Source: AC-38 sp033856025
Lineage (GTDB): Bacteria > Actinomycetota > Thermoleophilia > Solirubrobacterales > Solirubrobacteraceae
NCBI GenBank assembly: GCA_033856025.1
Contig: JAWVFQ010000029.1
Location: 62,001 to 126,000, forward strand
Length of the DNA: 64,000 bases
Reading direction: 5' to 3'
Shown here: piece after piece, positions 16,416-25,333 of the stretch
How the letters are laid out: every line of letters starts with the position of its first letter
How positions within the stretch are numbered: position 1 is the stretch's first letter
The notes under the pieces: generated by a model
Told to the model about the DNA's origin: nothing
Database searches by the model: none
Seen by the model: only the letters and a program-made list of their open reading frames with translations
Program-made: the position numbers and the translations under genes

Positions 16416-17357
16416 TCACGGGTCGTCGGCCTGGCGGTCCAGCGTCGTGTCGGCGAACGACCGCGGGTCCTCGGCCGGTTCGAGGTGCGTGAACACGGTG
16501 GCGTACGGGAGCTGCTCCCGCACGCCGTCCTCGACGCGCTCGGCCATGTCGTGGCCCCGCTGAACGGTCCAGGTGCCCGGCACCAGGACGTGCGTGCTGA
16601 CGAAGGCCCGGCGCCCGGCCTGGCGCGTTCGCAGCGCGTGGAAGTCGACGCCCTCGGCGCGAAACGCGTCCAATGCACCTTCGATCCGCCGCTGGTCGGC
16701 CGCGCTCAGGGCGCGGTCCATGAGCCCGCCGACCGAGCGGCGTACGAGCCCCACGCCGATCAGGATGATGTTGACGGCGACGGCCATCGCGATCAGGGCG
16801 TCCAGACGCTGCCAGCCGGTGATGGCCGCCGCGCCGACGCCGAGGATCACGCCGACCGAGGTCCACACGTCGGTCAGCAGATGCCGGCCGTCGGCCTCCA
16901 GGGCGATGGAGCGCTCGGCTCGCCCGGTGCGCAGCAGCAGCATCCCCACGGAGAGGTTGATCAGCGAGGCGAGCGTCGACACGGCAAGGCCGATGCCGAT
17001 GTCGTGGATCGCCTGGGGATGCAGGAGCCGGTCGGCCGCGGTGACGGCGATGCCGATCGCCGCGACGAAGATCAGCGCGCCCTCGACTCCGGCCGAGAAG
17101 TACTCGGCCTTGGCGTGACCGTAGGCGTGCTCGTCGTCGGCGGGCTTGATCGCCCAGCGCAGGGCGGCCATGGCGAGCACGGCCGCGACGAGGTTGACGA
17201 CCGACTCCGCCGCGTCGGAGAGCAGTCCGACGGAGCCCGTGAGGGCCCACGCCGTCGTCTTGAGCGAGATGGTCGCCGCCGCGGCGGCGATGGACAGCCA
17301 CAGGAGGCGGAACAGGCGATCGTCGGCCGAAGTCGGGCTGGTCAGCGCCGCGGGCAT
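16416..17357 (-). CDS. Cation diffusion facilitator (CDF) metal exporter
   Basis: A 313-residue transporter with six transmembrane segments. Helix 2 carries LLSDAAESVVN and helix 5 ADGRHLLTDVWTS with the HxxxD zinc-site pair. The cytoplasmic C-terminal domain (about 215-300) contains FHALRTRQAGRRAFVSTH and ends after VFTHLEP. Such proteins export zinc, iron, manganese or cobalt in exchange for protons. It starts at ATG 17357 and is divergent from the beta-helix gene at 17427, with 69 bp between. It stands alone, so metal specificity cannot be read from context. Confidence 0.9.
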   Translation of the reverse strand: MPAALTSPTSADDRLFRLLWLSIAAAAATISLKTTAWALTGSVGLLSDAAESVVNLVAAVLAMAALRWAIKPADDEHAYGHAKAEYFSAGVEGALIFVAAIGIAVTAADRLLHPQAIHDIGIGLAVSTLASLINLSVGMLLLRTGRAERSIALEADGRHLLTDVWTSVGVILGVGAAAITGWQRLDALIAMAVAVNIILIGVGLVRRSVGGLMDRALSAADQRRIEGALDAFRAEGVDFHALRTRQAGRRAFVSTHVLVPGTWTVQRGHDMAERVEDGVREQLPYATVFTHLEPAEDPRSFADTTLDRQADDP

Positions 17358-17426
17358 CCTGGAGGAATAGCAACCCGCCGGCGGACCTGGCGCGGGGTGG
17401 CGCCAGATCGCCTACTCTGCGGCGCG

Positions 17427-19670
17427 ATGCGGCGAGGGGGGCGACGCTGGGGAGCATCGGGCGCACTGGGTGCGGCCGTCGTGCTGTGCGCGTTCTCCGC
17501 GGCCCCCGCGTGGGGGCACACCGAGCGTCCGGGCTACTGGCCCGATCCGCGGCCGGACTGCTCGATCAAGCCGTGCGCCGGCGGCGAGGTGCCGACCGTC
17601 CGCAGCCTGTCCTCCGCGCTGACCCGCAAGCGCGGCACCACGGTGCGGGTCGTCTGCCAGCGGGACTCCGTCCGCCTGCTCCAGCGGTCGATCGCCCGTG
17701 CGGTGAGCCGCGGATACGACGTGCGGCCCAGCGATCACCGGACGTACAGCGCCCAGGCCGGGCGAGCGCTGCTGCGCGTCGACCGTGCGCTCATGAAGCG
17801 CTGCCGCTACCGCGAGATCCAGCCCGCGGTCACCGAGTCACACAACAACGACCGCGTCGTGATCCTGCCCGGGCTGTACACCGAGCCCACGGCGAGGGCC
17901 AAGCCGACCAACGACCCGGCCTGCGCGAAGTACAAGAACAGCATCGGCGCCTACTCGTACCTGGGGGAGACGCGCTGTCCCAACGACGCGAACCTGATCG
18001 CCGTGATGGGCCGCGCCCCCGGCACGGGCACGGACCCCGATCCGCCGCTGGAGGATCGCCACGGGATCCCCAACGTCGGGCGATGCATTCGCTGCAACCT
18101 CCAGGTCGAGGGTGCGGGGGTCAGCGCCGACGACGTGGTGATCGAGGCCGGCGATCCGGCGGCCGGGAACGGCGGTCCCTCGGGGGTCGGGCACAAGAAG
18201 GACGTCGGCGTCAAGGTCGACCGGGCGGACGGGTTCGTGCTGCGCAACGTCACGGTGCGCCACTCCCGCGAGCACGGCATCTACGCCATCGAGAGCGACG
18301 GCTACCTGCTGGACCGCTTCAAGGCGTTCTACGCCGACGCCTACGGGGTGCTCACGTTCGTCGAGGACCACGGCCGGATCCAGGACTGCGACGTCGCCGG
18401 CAGCGGCGACTCGGGCATCTACCCGGGCGCCGGAGCCAAGACCAACGCCGGGCGCGACACCCGCTACTACCCGCAGGCGCGCTACAGCCAGGAGATCCGC
18501 CGGTGCGACTCGCACCACAGCACCGGCGGCTACTCGGGGACCGACGGGGCCGCGGTCCACGTCCACCACAACAACTTCTACGACAACGCCCTCGGATTCA
18601 CCACGGACGTGTTCACCGCGCCCGGGCATCCGGGATTCCCCCAGCAGGGCGACCTGATCGAGAACAACAACTTCTACTCGAACAACTTCAACCCCTACCT
18701 GGACGGCTCCGACGTCCCGCCCTACATCTCCGCGCCGGTGGGCACGGGCCTGTGGATCGCGGGGGGCAACGACAACGTCCTGCGCAACAACCGCTTCTGG
18801 GACAACCGCCGCCGCGGGGTGATGCTCTTCAGCTCTCCCGACGCGGCGGTCTGCGGCCCGGCGATCGGGTCGCCCGTGACGGGCTGTGACCCGAGCAAGA
18901 TCTCGACCTCCTACGGCAACCGCTTCTACGCCAACACCATGGGCGTCGCGCCGAACGGGGCGGTCAAGCCCAACGGCACGGACTTCTGGTGGGACGCGTA
19001 TCCGGGGAACACCGGCAACTGCTGGTACGCCAACGTCGCGGCGCCGGGGCGCGCGGTGTCCACCTCGCCCTCTCCGCTCCCGGACTGCAACGGGGGCCGG
19101 GACCCGTCGAGCAGCATGGGCACGGGCGACCCCGCCAACGAGGGCGAGCTCGTGGCCTGCCTCGCGGGCTTCTCCGTGTCGGGATATCCGCGCGGCAACC
19201 AGACGATCTGCTCCTGGACGCAGACCCCGGCGGCGCCGGGCGCCGGCGCGGCCCGGGCGGGCGCCTCCGCGCTGCGCGCGCGCCAGCGCCGCGCCTACGT
19301 CGACCAGTGCCGCCAGGCGGCCTGGACGCCCGCCTGCGCGCCGGTCGTGGCCGACCGCGCGCGGGCCGCCGCGGCCCCCGCGGCGCTGCCGCGCTTCGCG
19401 CTGGCGCCGCCGCCTCAGCGACTCGGCCTGTACAGGTGCGTCGACTGGCGCCGCGCCACCCCCGCCGCCCGGCTGCTCCTGGTCCAGCGCCTGCGCGGCT
19501 GGACGGGAGGACCGATCGAGGGCGACCGTCTGGTCGGCTACGGGACGGTCCTCCCCGACGCCCAGGCGACGGCGATGTTCGACGAGCGCTGCCGCCCGAG
19601 CTGGGCCAGCAGCCTCGCCCTGTACAAGCAGTACGGGTACGCCGCCGGCTTCGCCGGCATCGCCCCCTGA
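17427..19670 (+). CDS. Secreted right-handed parallel beta-helix protein
   Basis: A 747-residue exported protein. A signal peptide (GALGAAVVLCAFSAAPAWG) is followed by a Cys-containing N-terminal region, then a parallel beta-helix from about 220 to 470 with Asn ladders such as HHNNFYDN, ENNNFYSNNFN and LRNNRFWDNRRRG. Pectate lyase and NosD-type proteins share this fold; I see no assured catalytic site. The C-terminal 130 residues are Ala/Arg-rich with paired Cys and may be a separate attachment domain. It converges on the NHL protein genes, ending 16 bp from them. It may bind or cleave a polysaccharide. Confidence 0.85.
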   Translation: MRRGGRRWGASGALGAAVVLCAFSAAPAWGHTERPGYWPDPRPDCSIKPCAGGEVPTVRSLSSALTRKRGTTVRVVCQRDSVRLLQRSIARAVSRGYDVRPSDHRTYSAQAGRALLRVDRALMKRCRYREIQPAVTESHNNDRVVILPGLYTEPTARAKPTNDPACAKYKNSIGAYSYLGETRCPNDANLIAVMGRAPGTGTDPDPPLEDRHGIPNVGRCIRCNLQVEGAGVSADDVVIEAGDPAAGNGGPSGVGHKKDVGVKVDRADGFVLRNVTVRHSREHGIYAIESDGYLLDRFKAFYADAYGVLTFVEDHGRIQDCDVAGSGDSGIYPGAGAKTNAGRDTRYYPQARYSQEIRRCDSHHSTGGYSGTDGAAVHVHHNNFYDNALGFTTDVFTAPGHPGFPQQGDLIENNNFYSNNFNPYLDGSDVPPYISAPVGTGLWIAGGNDNVLRNNRFWDNRRRGVMLFSSPDAAVCGPAIGSPVTGCDPSKISTSYGNRFYANTMGVAPNGAVKPNGTDFWWDAYPGNTGNCWYANVAAPGRAVSTSPSPLPDCNGGRDPSSSMGTGDPANEGELVACLAGFSVSGYPRGNQTICSWTQTPAAPGAGAARAGASALRARQRRAYVDQCRQAAWTPACAPVVADRARAAAAPAALPRFALAPPPQRLGLYRCVDWRRATPAARLLLVQRLRGWTGGPIEGDRLVGYGTVLPDAQATAMFDERCRPSWASSLALYKQYGYAAGFAGIAP

Positions 19671-19686
19671 CCTCGCGGGAGGCGCA

Positions 19687-21648
19687 TCAGCGCCTGGCGC
19701 GCCTGATCCTCCTGTCCGGGGCGACGGTAATCGTCCGGGTGACCGTCGTGCGGTTGCCGGCGTCGTCGGACGCCACGATCCGCAGCGTCGCCGGGAAGGC
19801 CTTCTTCGGCCGGCCCAGGAGCCTCGTCGCCGGCTTGAGCCTGATCGACGTCGCCCCCGTCGCCCGGATCGTGCGGTCGAAGAGGAGCAGCGCGTCGGTG
19901 TCCGCGATCGTCACGGTCCTCGGCTTGGCCGACAGGGTGACGTCGAGCGTGACCGGCTCGCTCGGGGTGACGGTGATCTTCGGGCCGGCGCGGAAGGCCG
20001 TCTGCGTGGTGCGCGACGTCGGCCCCGAGAGACGCAGGCCAGGCCGCGTGGTGTCGGCCGGCGCACCGACCGCCGGCCCGGGGGCGGTGACCGTCGTGGT
20101 CGGGCCCGGGACCCGGACCTCCACCGGCGGGCCCGGCACCTGCGCCGGCGGCGGTCCCGCGGTCTGGACGTCCAGCGACCATCCGCCGGCCAGCGCTCCG
20201 CCGCCCGTGGCCGCTGCGCCGGAGTCGTCCCAGACGAAAAGCTGCCATGTGCCGGCGGGGTCCGTCCCATCGAAGGCCGCGAGCGCGGTGCCGTAGGGGG
20301 CGGGCGGTGCCGGAGGGCCGAGGGACGGGTCGGCGAACCCGTCGATCGGCTTGAAGATGCCGCTGACCAGCCGCAGCGGACTGGTCAGGCCCTCGTCGTC
20401 GAAGGTGATCACGGGCCCGGTCACGACGTCGCGCCCCATCCCCGTGGAATCGGCGGTCAGCAACACCTTCTGACCCTGGGGTCCCACGAGCAGCGCCTCG
20501 ACGTCGTCGGCCACGGGGTGGTGCAGCCCGTTCAGGCGCACGTTGACGTCGGTGACGGCTCCCTGGAGACCCGAGACCTCGATCGTCGCCGGGTAGGGCT
20601 CCGCCGGCCCCTGGGTGCCCGCCAGGGACGCGGGGACCTCGATCCGGGCGCGGTCGGTGAAGCGCGGCGGGTCGAGCGCGGTGTTCATGCGCCCGATCCG
20701 CTGGGCGAAGAACTCGGTGAACCACAGGTTCCCGTCCGGTCCCGCGGCGATACCGGACGGGCTCGCCGGCGAGTTGATGCCGGCCGAGAACTCGGTGATC
20801 ACGCCTGCCGGGGTGATCCTCCCGATGGCGTCGCCCAATTCCGCGAACCACAGGTTCCCGTCCGGGCCCGCGGCGATGCCCAGGGGAATGCTGTTCAGTC
20901 CGGTCGTGAAGTAGGTGATCGTCGTGGCCGGGGTCGGGGCGTTCGGGTCGATGCGACCGATGGCGTCGGGGGAGTTCTGGGTGAACCAGACCTTCCCGTC
21001 CGGGCCCGCGGCGATTCCGTTGGGCTCGCCGGTGATGGCGAACTCCGTGGCCGCGGAGGGGAACGTGTCCGGATCGACCCGCGCGACCTTGCCGGGGGAG
21101 GCCTTCTCGGTGAACCAGACGTTCCCGTCCGCGCCGGTGACGATCTCGTCGGGGGAGCCCGTGATCCCGCTCGTTGACAGGGTCGGGGGGCTCGCGGCCG
21201 GGCTGATCCGGCCCACGCGCTGACCGCCGTCGGCGAACCAGAGGTTGCCGTCCGGGCCCGCGGTGATCCCGTTCAGGGTCGACGCGGTCGCGGTGGTGAA
21301 GGTGGTCTCGTCCATGAGGCCCGACGGCGTGATGAAGGCGATCCCCTTGGTGGACGTCGCGTTGGACTCCGTGAACCAGACGTTGCCGTCCGGGCCCGCC
21401 GCGATCCCGCCCGGCTTGCCGAACCCGGTGGCGTTGAACTCCGTCACCTGCCCGGACGGCGTGACGCGCCCGATCCGGTCGCCGTTGACCTCGGCGAACC
21501 AGAGGTTGCCGTCCGAGCCCGCGACGATGCCGTCCGGCGAGCTCGCGGCGGTGATGCCGGTGGAGAACTCCCTGGCCGTGGGCGTCGCGGCGGCGGCTGG
21601 GGCGGCCAGCCCGACGACGAGCACGAGGATCGCGACCAGGAGCCTCAT
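19687..21648 (-). CDS. Secreted NHL-propeller/P-domain protein, paralogue 1
   Basis: A 653-residue exported protein with three parts. After the signal peptide (LLVAILVLVVGLAAPAAAA) come about seven propeller blades, each with a core like GPDGNLWFAE and GRITP, as in streptogramin B lyase. A P-domain-like region follows (GPQGQKVLLTADSTG to DPAGTWQLFVWDD). The C-terminal Ig-like domain ends in VASDDAGNRTTVTRTITV. The propeller has no His at all, so the lyase active site is absent and a binding role is likelier. Its ATG overlaps the stop of paralogue 2 by four bases, so both are co-translated. Confidence 0.87.
   Translation of the reverse strand: MRLLVAILVLVVGLAAPAAAATPTAREFSTGITAASSPDGIVAGSDGNLWFAEVNGDRIGRVTPSGQVTEFNATGFGKPGGIAAGPDGNVWFTESNATSTKGIAFITPSGLMDETTFTTATASTLNGITAGPDGNLWFADGGQRVGRISPAASPPTLSTSGITGSPDEIVTGADGNVWFTEKASPGKVARVDPDTFPSAATEFAITGEPNGIAAGPDGKVWFTQNSPDAIGRIDPNAPTPATTITYFTTGLNSIPLGIAAGPDGNLWFAELGDAIGRITPAGVITEFSAGINSPASPSGIAAGPDGNLWFTEFFAQRIGRMNTALDPPRFTDRARIEVPASLAGTQGPAEPYPATIEVSGLQGAVTDVNVRLNGLHHPVADDVEALLVGPQGQKVLLTADSTGMGRDVVTGPVITFDDEGLTSPLRLVSGIFKPIDGFADPSLGPPAPPAPYGTALAAFDGTDPAGTWQLFVWDDSGAAATGGGALAGGWSLDVQTAGPPPAQVPGPPVEVRVPGPTTTVTAPGPAVGAPADTTRPGLRLSGPTSRTTQTAFRAGPKITVTPSEPVTLDVTLSAKPRTVTIADTDALLLFDRTIRATGATSIRLKPATRLLGRPKKAFPATLRIVASDDAGNRTTVTRTITVAPDRRIRRARR
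20720..21530 (-). repeat. Tandem coding repeats (propeller blades) in paralogue 1
   Basis: A 20-base core resembling TTCCCGTCCGGGCCCGCGGC recurs about every 125-140 bases (near 20730, 20855, 20995, 21125, 21245, 21385 and 21510). Each copy encodes the GPDGN turn of one propeller blade. The closeness of the copies suggests recent blade duplication or gene conversion. Confidence 0.75.
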
Positions 21649-23603
21649 CGCCGCCGCTTGCGGTCGGGCTGGACGGTGATGATCCGGCTGACGGTCGTGC
21701 GGTTCCCGGCGTTGTCGGTGGCGACGACCCGCAGCAGCGCGCGGAAGGCCTTCCTCGGCCGCCCCAGGCGCCGCGCCGAGGGCTTGACCGCGAGCGTCGT
21801 CGCCCGGTTCGCGGTCACCGTGCGCTCGAAGAGGACGAGCTCGCCCGCCGTCGCCAGCGTCGCGCGGCTCGGCTTGACCGACAGCGTCACGTCGAGGGTG
21901 ACCGCCTCGCTCGGCGTAATGCGGACGGCGAGCCCCTTGCGGAACGCCGTCTGCGCCATGCGCGCCGCGACGGACCCCAGGGTCAACCTGGGCGCCGTGG
22001 TGTCCGCGGGCGGGGTGACGACCCGCGGAGGCCCGGTGGCCGTGACGGTCGGGCCGGGCACCGCCACCTGGACGGTGGGGCCGGGCACCGAGACGGGGGG
22101 TGGGGTCAGTTCGACGTCCAGCGACCAGCCGCCAACGATCTTGCCGTCGCCGAACCCGAAGTTGTCGTCCTGTAGGTACAGCTGCCAGGTTCCGTTCGGA
22201 TCGGTCCCGTCGAACGCCGAGAGCGACGTGGCGTAGGGGGGCGAGGGCGCCGGGCCCGCGAACGTCGGAGACGGACCCCCGGCGAAGGGCTTGAAGATGC
22301 CGTTCGTCAACTTCGCCGGCGCGGTCACGCCGTCGTCGTCGAACGTGATCACCTGGCCGGTGGCGGGGTCGCGATTCGTGCCGCCGCCCGCCGAGTCCGA
22401 CATCAGCAGCACCTTCTGGCCCTGGGGGCCGACGAGCAGCGCCTCCAGGTCGTCGGCGTTGGGATGGTGCACGCCGTTGAGGCGAACGCTCGCGTCGCTC
22501 ACCGTTCCCGAGAGCCCCGAGGCCTCGATGGTGGACGGGTAGGTCTCCGCCGGGCCGGAGCCGCCTCCGTTCGCGGACACCTCTATCGGCTCGGGGTTCG
22601 TGTAGCGCGGCGGCCTCAGCCCGATGTTCATCCGCCCGATGTAGCCGGTGCCGCCGGTGAACCAGAGGTCCCCGTCCGGGCTGACGGCGATCCCGCCCGG
22701 CTGGGCGCCCGCGGCGAACTCGGTCACCACGCCGGACGGCGTGATGCGCCCGATCCGGCTCGCGTTGCCCTCGCCGAACCACATGTTCCCGTCCGGACCC
22801 GCGACGATGAAGGTCGGCTGGCTGTTGTTGCCGGCTGGCAGGACCGGGAACTCGGTGACGACTCCGGCGGGCGTGATGCGGGCGATCTTGCCGGCGGTCT
22901 TCTCGGCCACCCACATGTTGCCGTCGGGGCCGGGGGCGATGCCCGCCGGCCCGCTTCCGGTGGTGAGCGCGAACTCCGGGAGGACGGTCCCGGCCGTGGT
23001 TATCCGACCGACCTTGTGCGCCGCGCTCTCCGTGAACCACACGTTGCCGTCGGGCCCGGCCGCGATACCGCTGGGCCCGCTGGCGGCGGTCAGCGGCGTG
23101 AACGGAGCCTGGAAGCTGACGCCGTCGGTCTGAACGACCCGGTTGCCCGAGTTCGCGGTGAGCCAGAGGTTGCCGTCGGGACCGGCCGTGACCTCCTCGA
23201 GGCCGGTGAGCCCGATGGACCGTCCGCCCGAGGGGAACCGTGCGACCCGCTGGGCGTTGCTCTGCGTGTAGTAGACGAACCCGTCGCCGAGCGCCGCGAT
23301 CCCGAAGGGGCCGCTGCTGGCGACGCCCGTCGTGAACTCGGTGATCGCGCCGGCCGGGGTGATCCGCCCGATGTTGTTCGCGGCGTTCTCGGTGAAGTAC
23401 AGGTTGCCGTCGAAGCCGGGAGCGATCCGCGTCGGCACGCTGCCCGGTGTGAGGCCGGACGAGAAGATGCGGACCGTCACCGCGCCGGCCGGTGTGGCGA
23501 GGGCGCCCGCGACGACGATGGCCACCACCGTGGCCCGCAGAGCCGGGCGAGCCGTCCTGGCTCGAACTGCTCCGAGTTTCGTCCTGGCTCGGAGGAGGTT
23601 CAT
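21645..23603 (-). CDS. Secreted NHL-propeller/P-domain protein, paralogue 2
   Basis: A 652-residue paralogue of the next gene in the operon with the same order of parts: signal peptide (about residues 18-42), seven or so propeller blades with GPDGNVWFTE-type cores, a P-domain-like region (GPQGQKVLLMSDSAG to GTWQLYLQDD), and a C-terminal Ig-like domain ending VATDNAGNRTTVSRIITV. Only one His occurs in the propeller, so it is not expected to be a streptogramin lyase. It is the first gene of the pair. ATG 23603 follows GAGG in the leader and a nearby inverted repeat (23611-23630). The role is probably extracellular binding. Confidence 0.87.
   Translation of the reverse strand: MNLLRARTKLGAVRARTARPALRATVVAIVVAGALATPAGAVTVRIFSSGLTPGSVPTRIAPGFDGNLYFTENAANNIGRITPAGAITEFTTGVASSGPFGIAALGDGFVYYTQSNAQRVARFPSGGRSIGLTGLEEVTAGPDGNLWLTANSGNRVVQTDGVSFQAPFTPLTAASGPSGIAAGPDGNVWFTESAAHKVGRITTAGTVLPEFALTTGSGPAGIAPGPDGNMWVAEKTAGKIARITPAGVVTEFPVLPAGNNSQPTFIVAGPDGNMWFGEGNASRIGRITPSGVVTEFAAGAQPGGIAVSPDGDLWFTGGTGYIGRMNIGLRPPRYTNPEPIEVSANGGGSGPAETYPSTIEASGLSGTVSDASVRLNGVHHPNADDLEALLVGPQGQKVLLMSDSAGGGTNRDPATGQVITFDDDGVTAPAKLTNGIFKPFAGGPSPTFAGPAPSPPYATSLSAFDGTDPNGTWQLYLQDDNFGFGDGKIVGGWSLDVELTPPPVSVPGPTVQVAVPGPTVTATGPPRVVTPPADTTAPRLTLGSVAARMAQTAFRKGLAVRITPSEAVTLDVTLSVKPSRATLATAGELVLFERTVTANRATTLAVKPSARRLGRPRKAFRALLRVVATDNAGNRTTVSRIITVQPDRKRRR
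22655..23420 (-). repeat. Tandem coding repeats (propeller blades) in paralogue 2
   Basis: The same GTTGCCGTCGGGCCCGGC-type core as in paralogue 1 recurs about every 120-135 bases (near 22665, 22785, 22920, 23040, 23170 and 23405), again encoding the GPDGN turns of the blades. Confidence 0.7.
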
Positions 23604-23610
23604 TTCACTG

Positions 23611-23630
23611 CCGTGACCGCGAGATCACGG
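23611..23630. promoter_or_regulatory. Inverted repeat upstream of the NHL operon
   Basis: CCGTGA and TCACGG arms, perfect 6-bp inverted repeat around an 8-base spacer, 8-27 bases before the minus-strand ATG at 23603. It could be an operator or a leader hairpin next to the ribosome binding site. Confidence 0.35.
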
Positions 23631-23721
23631 AGCGTCGAGTCTACGCGCGACCCGCGGCGCCGGGGAAAAGCTCGTGCGGCTTGTGCCGCCGGCGCCGCGG
23701 CCGGCGCATACGATCACCCGC

Positions 23722-25050
23722 ATGCCGTCGATCGCCGGGAGGCGTGAAGCCCTGCGCCGCCGCGGCGGCGGGGCGATGGGGGCGCTGGTCGTCGCCCTGC
23801 TGCTCGCGTGCGCGCCGGGCGTCGCGGCCGCCGCCGACCCGCCGGATCCCGGGCGGACCACGTCGGGGACCGTCACGTCCAACGGCACGGACTACGCGTA
23901 CGTGCTCTACACGCCGACGTCGTACGTCCCAGGCCGCGCGGCGCCGCTGCTGGTCATGGTCCACGGCTGCCAGACCACGGCCGAGCAGCAGATGAAGGCC
24001 AACCTCTACAACCCGATCGCCGAGCGCGAGGGCTTCGTCGTCCTCTACCCCGACGTCGACGCGCTCGGCCGCGCGCAGCCCGGCCCGGCGAACCAGTGCT
24101 GGAAGTTCCCCGACCCCGAGTCCTGGTCGCGCGACCGCGGCGACGCGGCCGGCATCGCCGACATGACGCGCGCAGTCATCGCGAAGCTGGCCATCGACCC
24201 CGAGCGCGTCTACCTCGTCGGGATGTCGGCGGGCGGGTTCATGGCGTCGATCGAGGCCGCCGCCTACCCCGACCTCTTCGCGGCGGTGGGGATCAGCGCC
24301 GGCGGGGCGTACGCCGACCCCGGCTGCACCGGCACCGGCACCGGCATCCCGGTCACGACGAGTGCTCAGCTCGCGTTCGACCAGATGGGGCCCCGCGCCC
24401 GCATCGTCCCGCGCTTCGTGATCGGCGGCGACGCCGACCGCGGGATTCCGCCCGCGTGCGCGGACAAGGCGTTCGAGCAGGGCCTGCGCACCGACAACCT
24501 CGTCCTCGGCGCCGGGCAGGACGGGCCCATCGCGCTGACCCCCGCCGCGATGCGCCGGGAGCAGAAGCCCGGCGGCTACGCCTACACCGTCAAGAGCTAC
24601 CGGGATCCGGCGGGGTGCCTGATCGGCGAGCGCTGGCTGGTCCACGGCATGGACCACTTCTGGTCGGGCGGCACGACGGATCCCAAGTACGCGTCGTTCA
24701 CCGACCCGAAGGGCCCGAGCGGCGCCGAGGCGTCGTGGGCGTTCCTCAAGCGCTACCGCAGAGCCGACACCGCGATGCCGTGCGCGGAGGCCCCGGCGCC
24801 CGCAGCGGCCGTTCGCGCGACCTGCCCGGGGCGCACTGTGACCGTCACCCTGGCCCGCGGTGCGCGCGTGCGCAGCGTGCTGGCGTGGGTGGCCGGGCGC
24901 CGGACGCGCACCACGGTCCGGGGGCGCCGAGTCACGCTCGCGCTCCCGGCCGGTCGCAGGGGCACGGTGCACGTCGTGCTCCGCGTGCGGCGCCAGGGCC
25001 GCTCGCGCGCGCGCTCGCGCATCGTGCGTCGCACATTCGCGCGCTGCTAG
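23722..25050 (+). CDS. Secreted PHB-depolymerase-family (feruloyl) esterase
   Basis: A 442-residue exported esterase of the poly(3-hydroxybutyrate) depolymerase/LpqC family. The signal peptide (ALVVALLLACAPGVAAAA) follows an Arg-rich start. PLLVMVHGCQTTAEQQ holds the oxyanion region, GMSAGGFM the nucleophile Ser, VIGGDADRGIPP the probable Asp and LVHGMDHFW the catalytic His. The last 90 residues are an Arg/Val-rich beta domain with paired Cys. ATG 23722 is preferred over an upstream GTG at 23674. It probably hydrolyses polyester or plant phenolic ester outside the cell. It is divergent from the NHL operon and converges on the membrane-protein gene with only four bases between. Confidence 0.9.
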   Translation: MPSIAGRREALRRRGGGAMGALVVALLLACAPGVAAAADPPDPGRTTSGTVTSNGTDYAYVLYTPTSYVPGRAAPLLVMVHGCQTTAEQQMKANLYNPIAEREGFVVLYPDVDALGRAQPGPANQCWKFPDPESWSRDRGDAAGIADMTRAVIAKLAIDPERVYLVGMSAGGFMASIEAAAYPDLFAAVGISAGGAYADPGCTGTGTGIPVTTSAQLAFDQMGPRARIVPRFVIGGDADRGIPPACADKAFEQGLRTDNLVLGAGQDGPIALTPAAMRREQKPGGYAYTVKSYRDPAGCLIGERWLVHGMDHFWSGGTTDPKYASFTDPKGPSGAEASWAFLKRYRRADTAMPCAEAPAPAAAVRATCPGRTVTVTLARGARVRSVLAWVAGRRTRTTVRGRRVTLALPAGRRGTVHVVLRVRRQGRSRARSRIVRRTFARC

Positions 25051-25054
25051 CCGC

Positions 25055-25333
25055 TCACAGCTCGCCCGCCAAGGCGGCAACGATCCACACGAAAGCCGCC
25101 ACTCCCAGCAGGCGACGGAACCAGTTGACCCCGCCCACCGCCTCCTCCCACGCCCAGACGCCGAGGCCGACGGTGAAGACCGCGCGCCCGACGTCGTGGG
25201 CGGTGCCACCAGCCACCGCGGCGAGTCCCCACCCCGCGAAGGCGAGCAGCAGTGGCGGGTTCGGGAACTGCGCGATGGGGAAGCGCCGCGGCCAGCCCAC
25301 CTGGCCACGCCGCCAGAGCTCGGCGAGCGTCAC
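25055..25333 (-). CDS. Small membrane protein, last gene of the LLM operon
   Basis: A 92-residue protein with about three hydrophobic segments: PPLLLAFAGWGLAAVAGG, VGRAVFTVGLGVWAWEE and LLGVAAFVWIVAALAG. I do not know the family. It starts at GTG 25333, overlapping the YceI stop by four bases (GTGA), so it is the fourth member of the LLM/hemerythrin/YceI operon. The codon use is like its neighbours. It may anchor or serve the redox proteins made with it, which is only context. Confidence 0.75.
   Translation of the reverse strand: MTLAELWRRGQVGWPRRFPIAQFPNPPLLLAFAGWGLAAVAGGTAHDVGRAVFTVGLGVWAWEEAVGGVNWFRRLLGVAAFVWIVAALAGEL

Noticed and set aside
19687..23603. Annotating the two propeller proteins as virginiamycin B lyases
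   Set aside because: The propellers carry no, or only one, His, so the lyase active site is missing.
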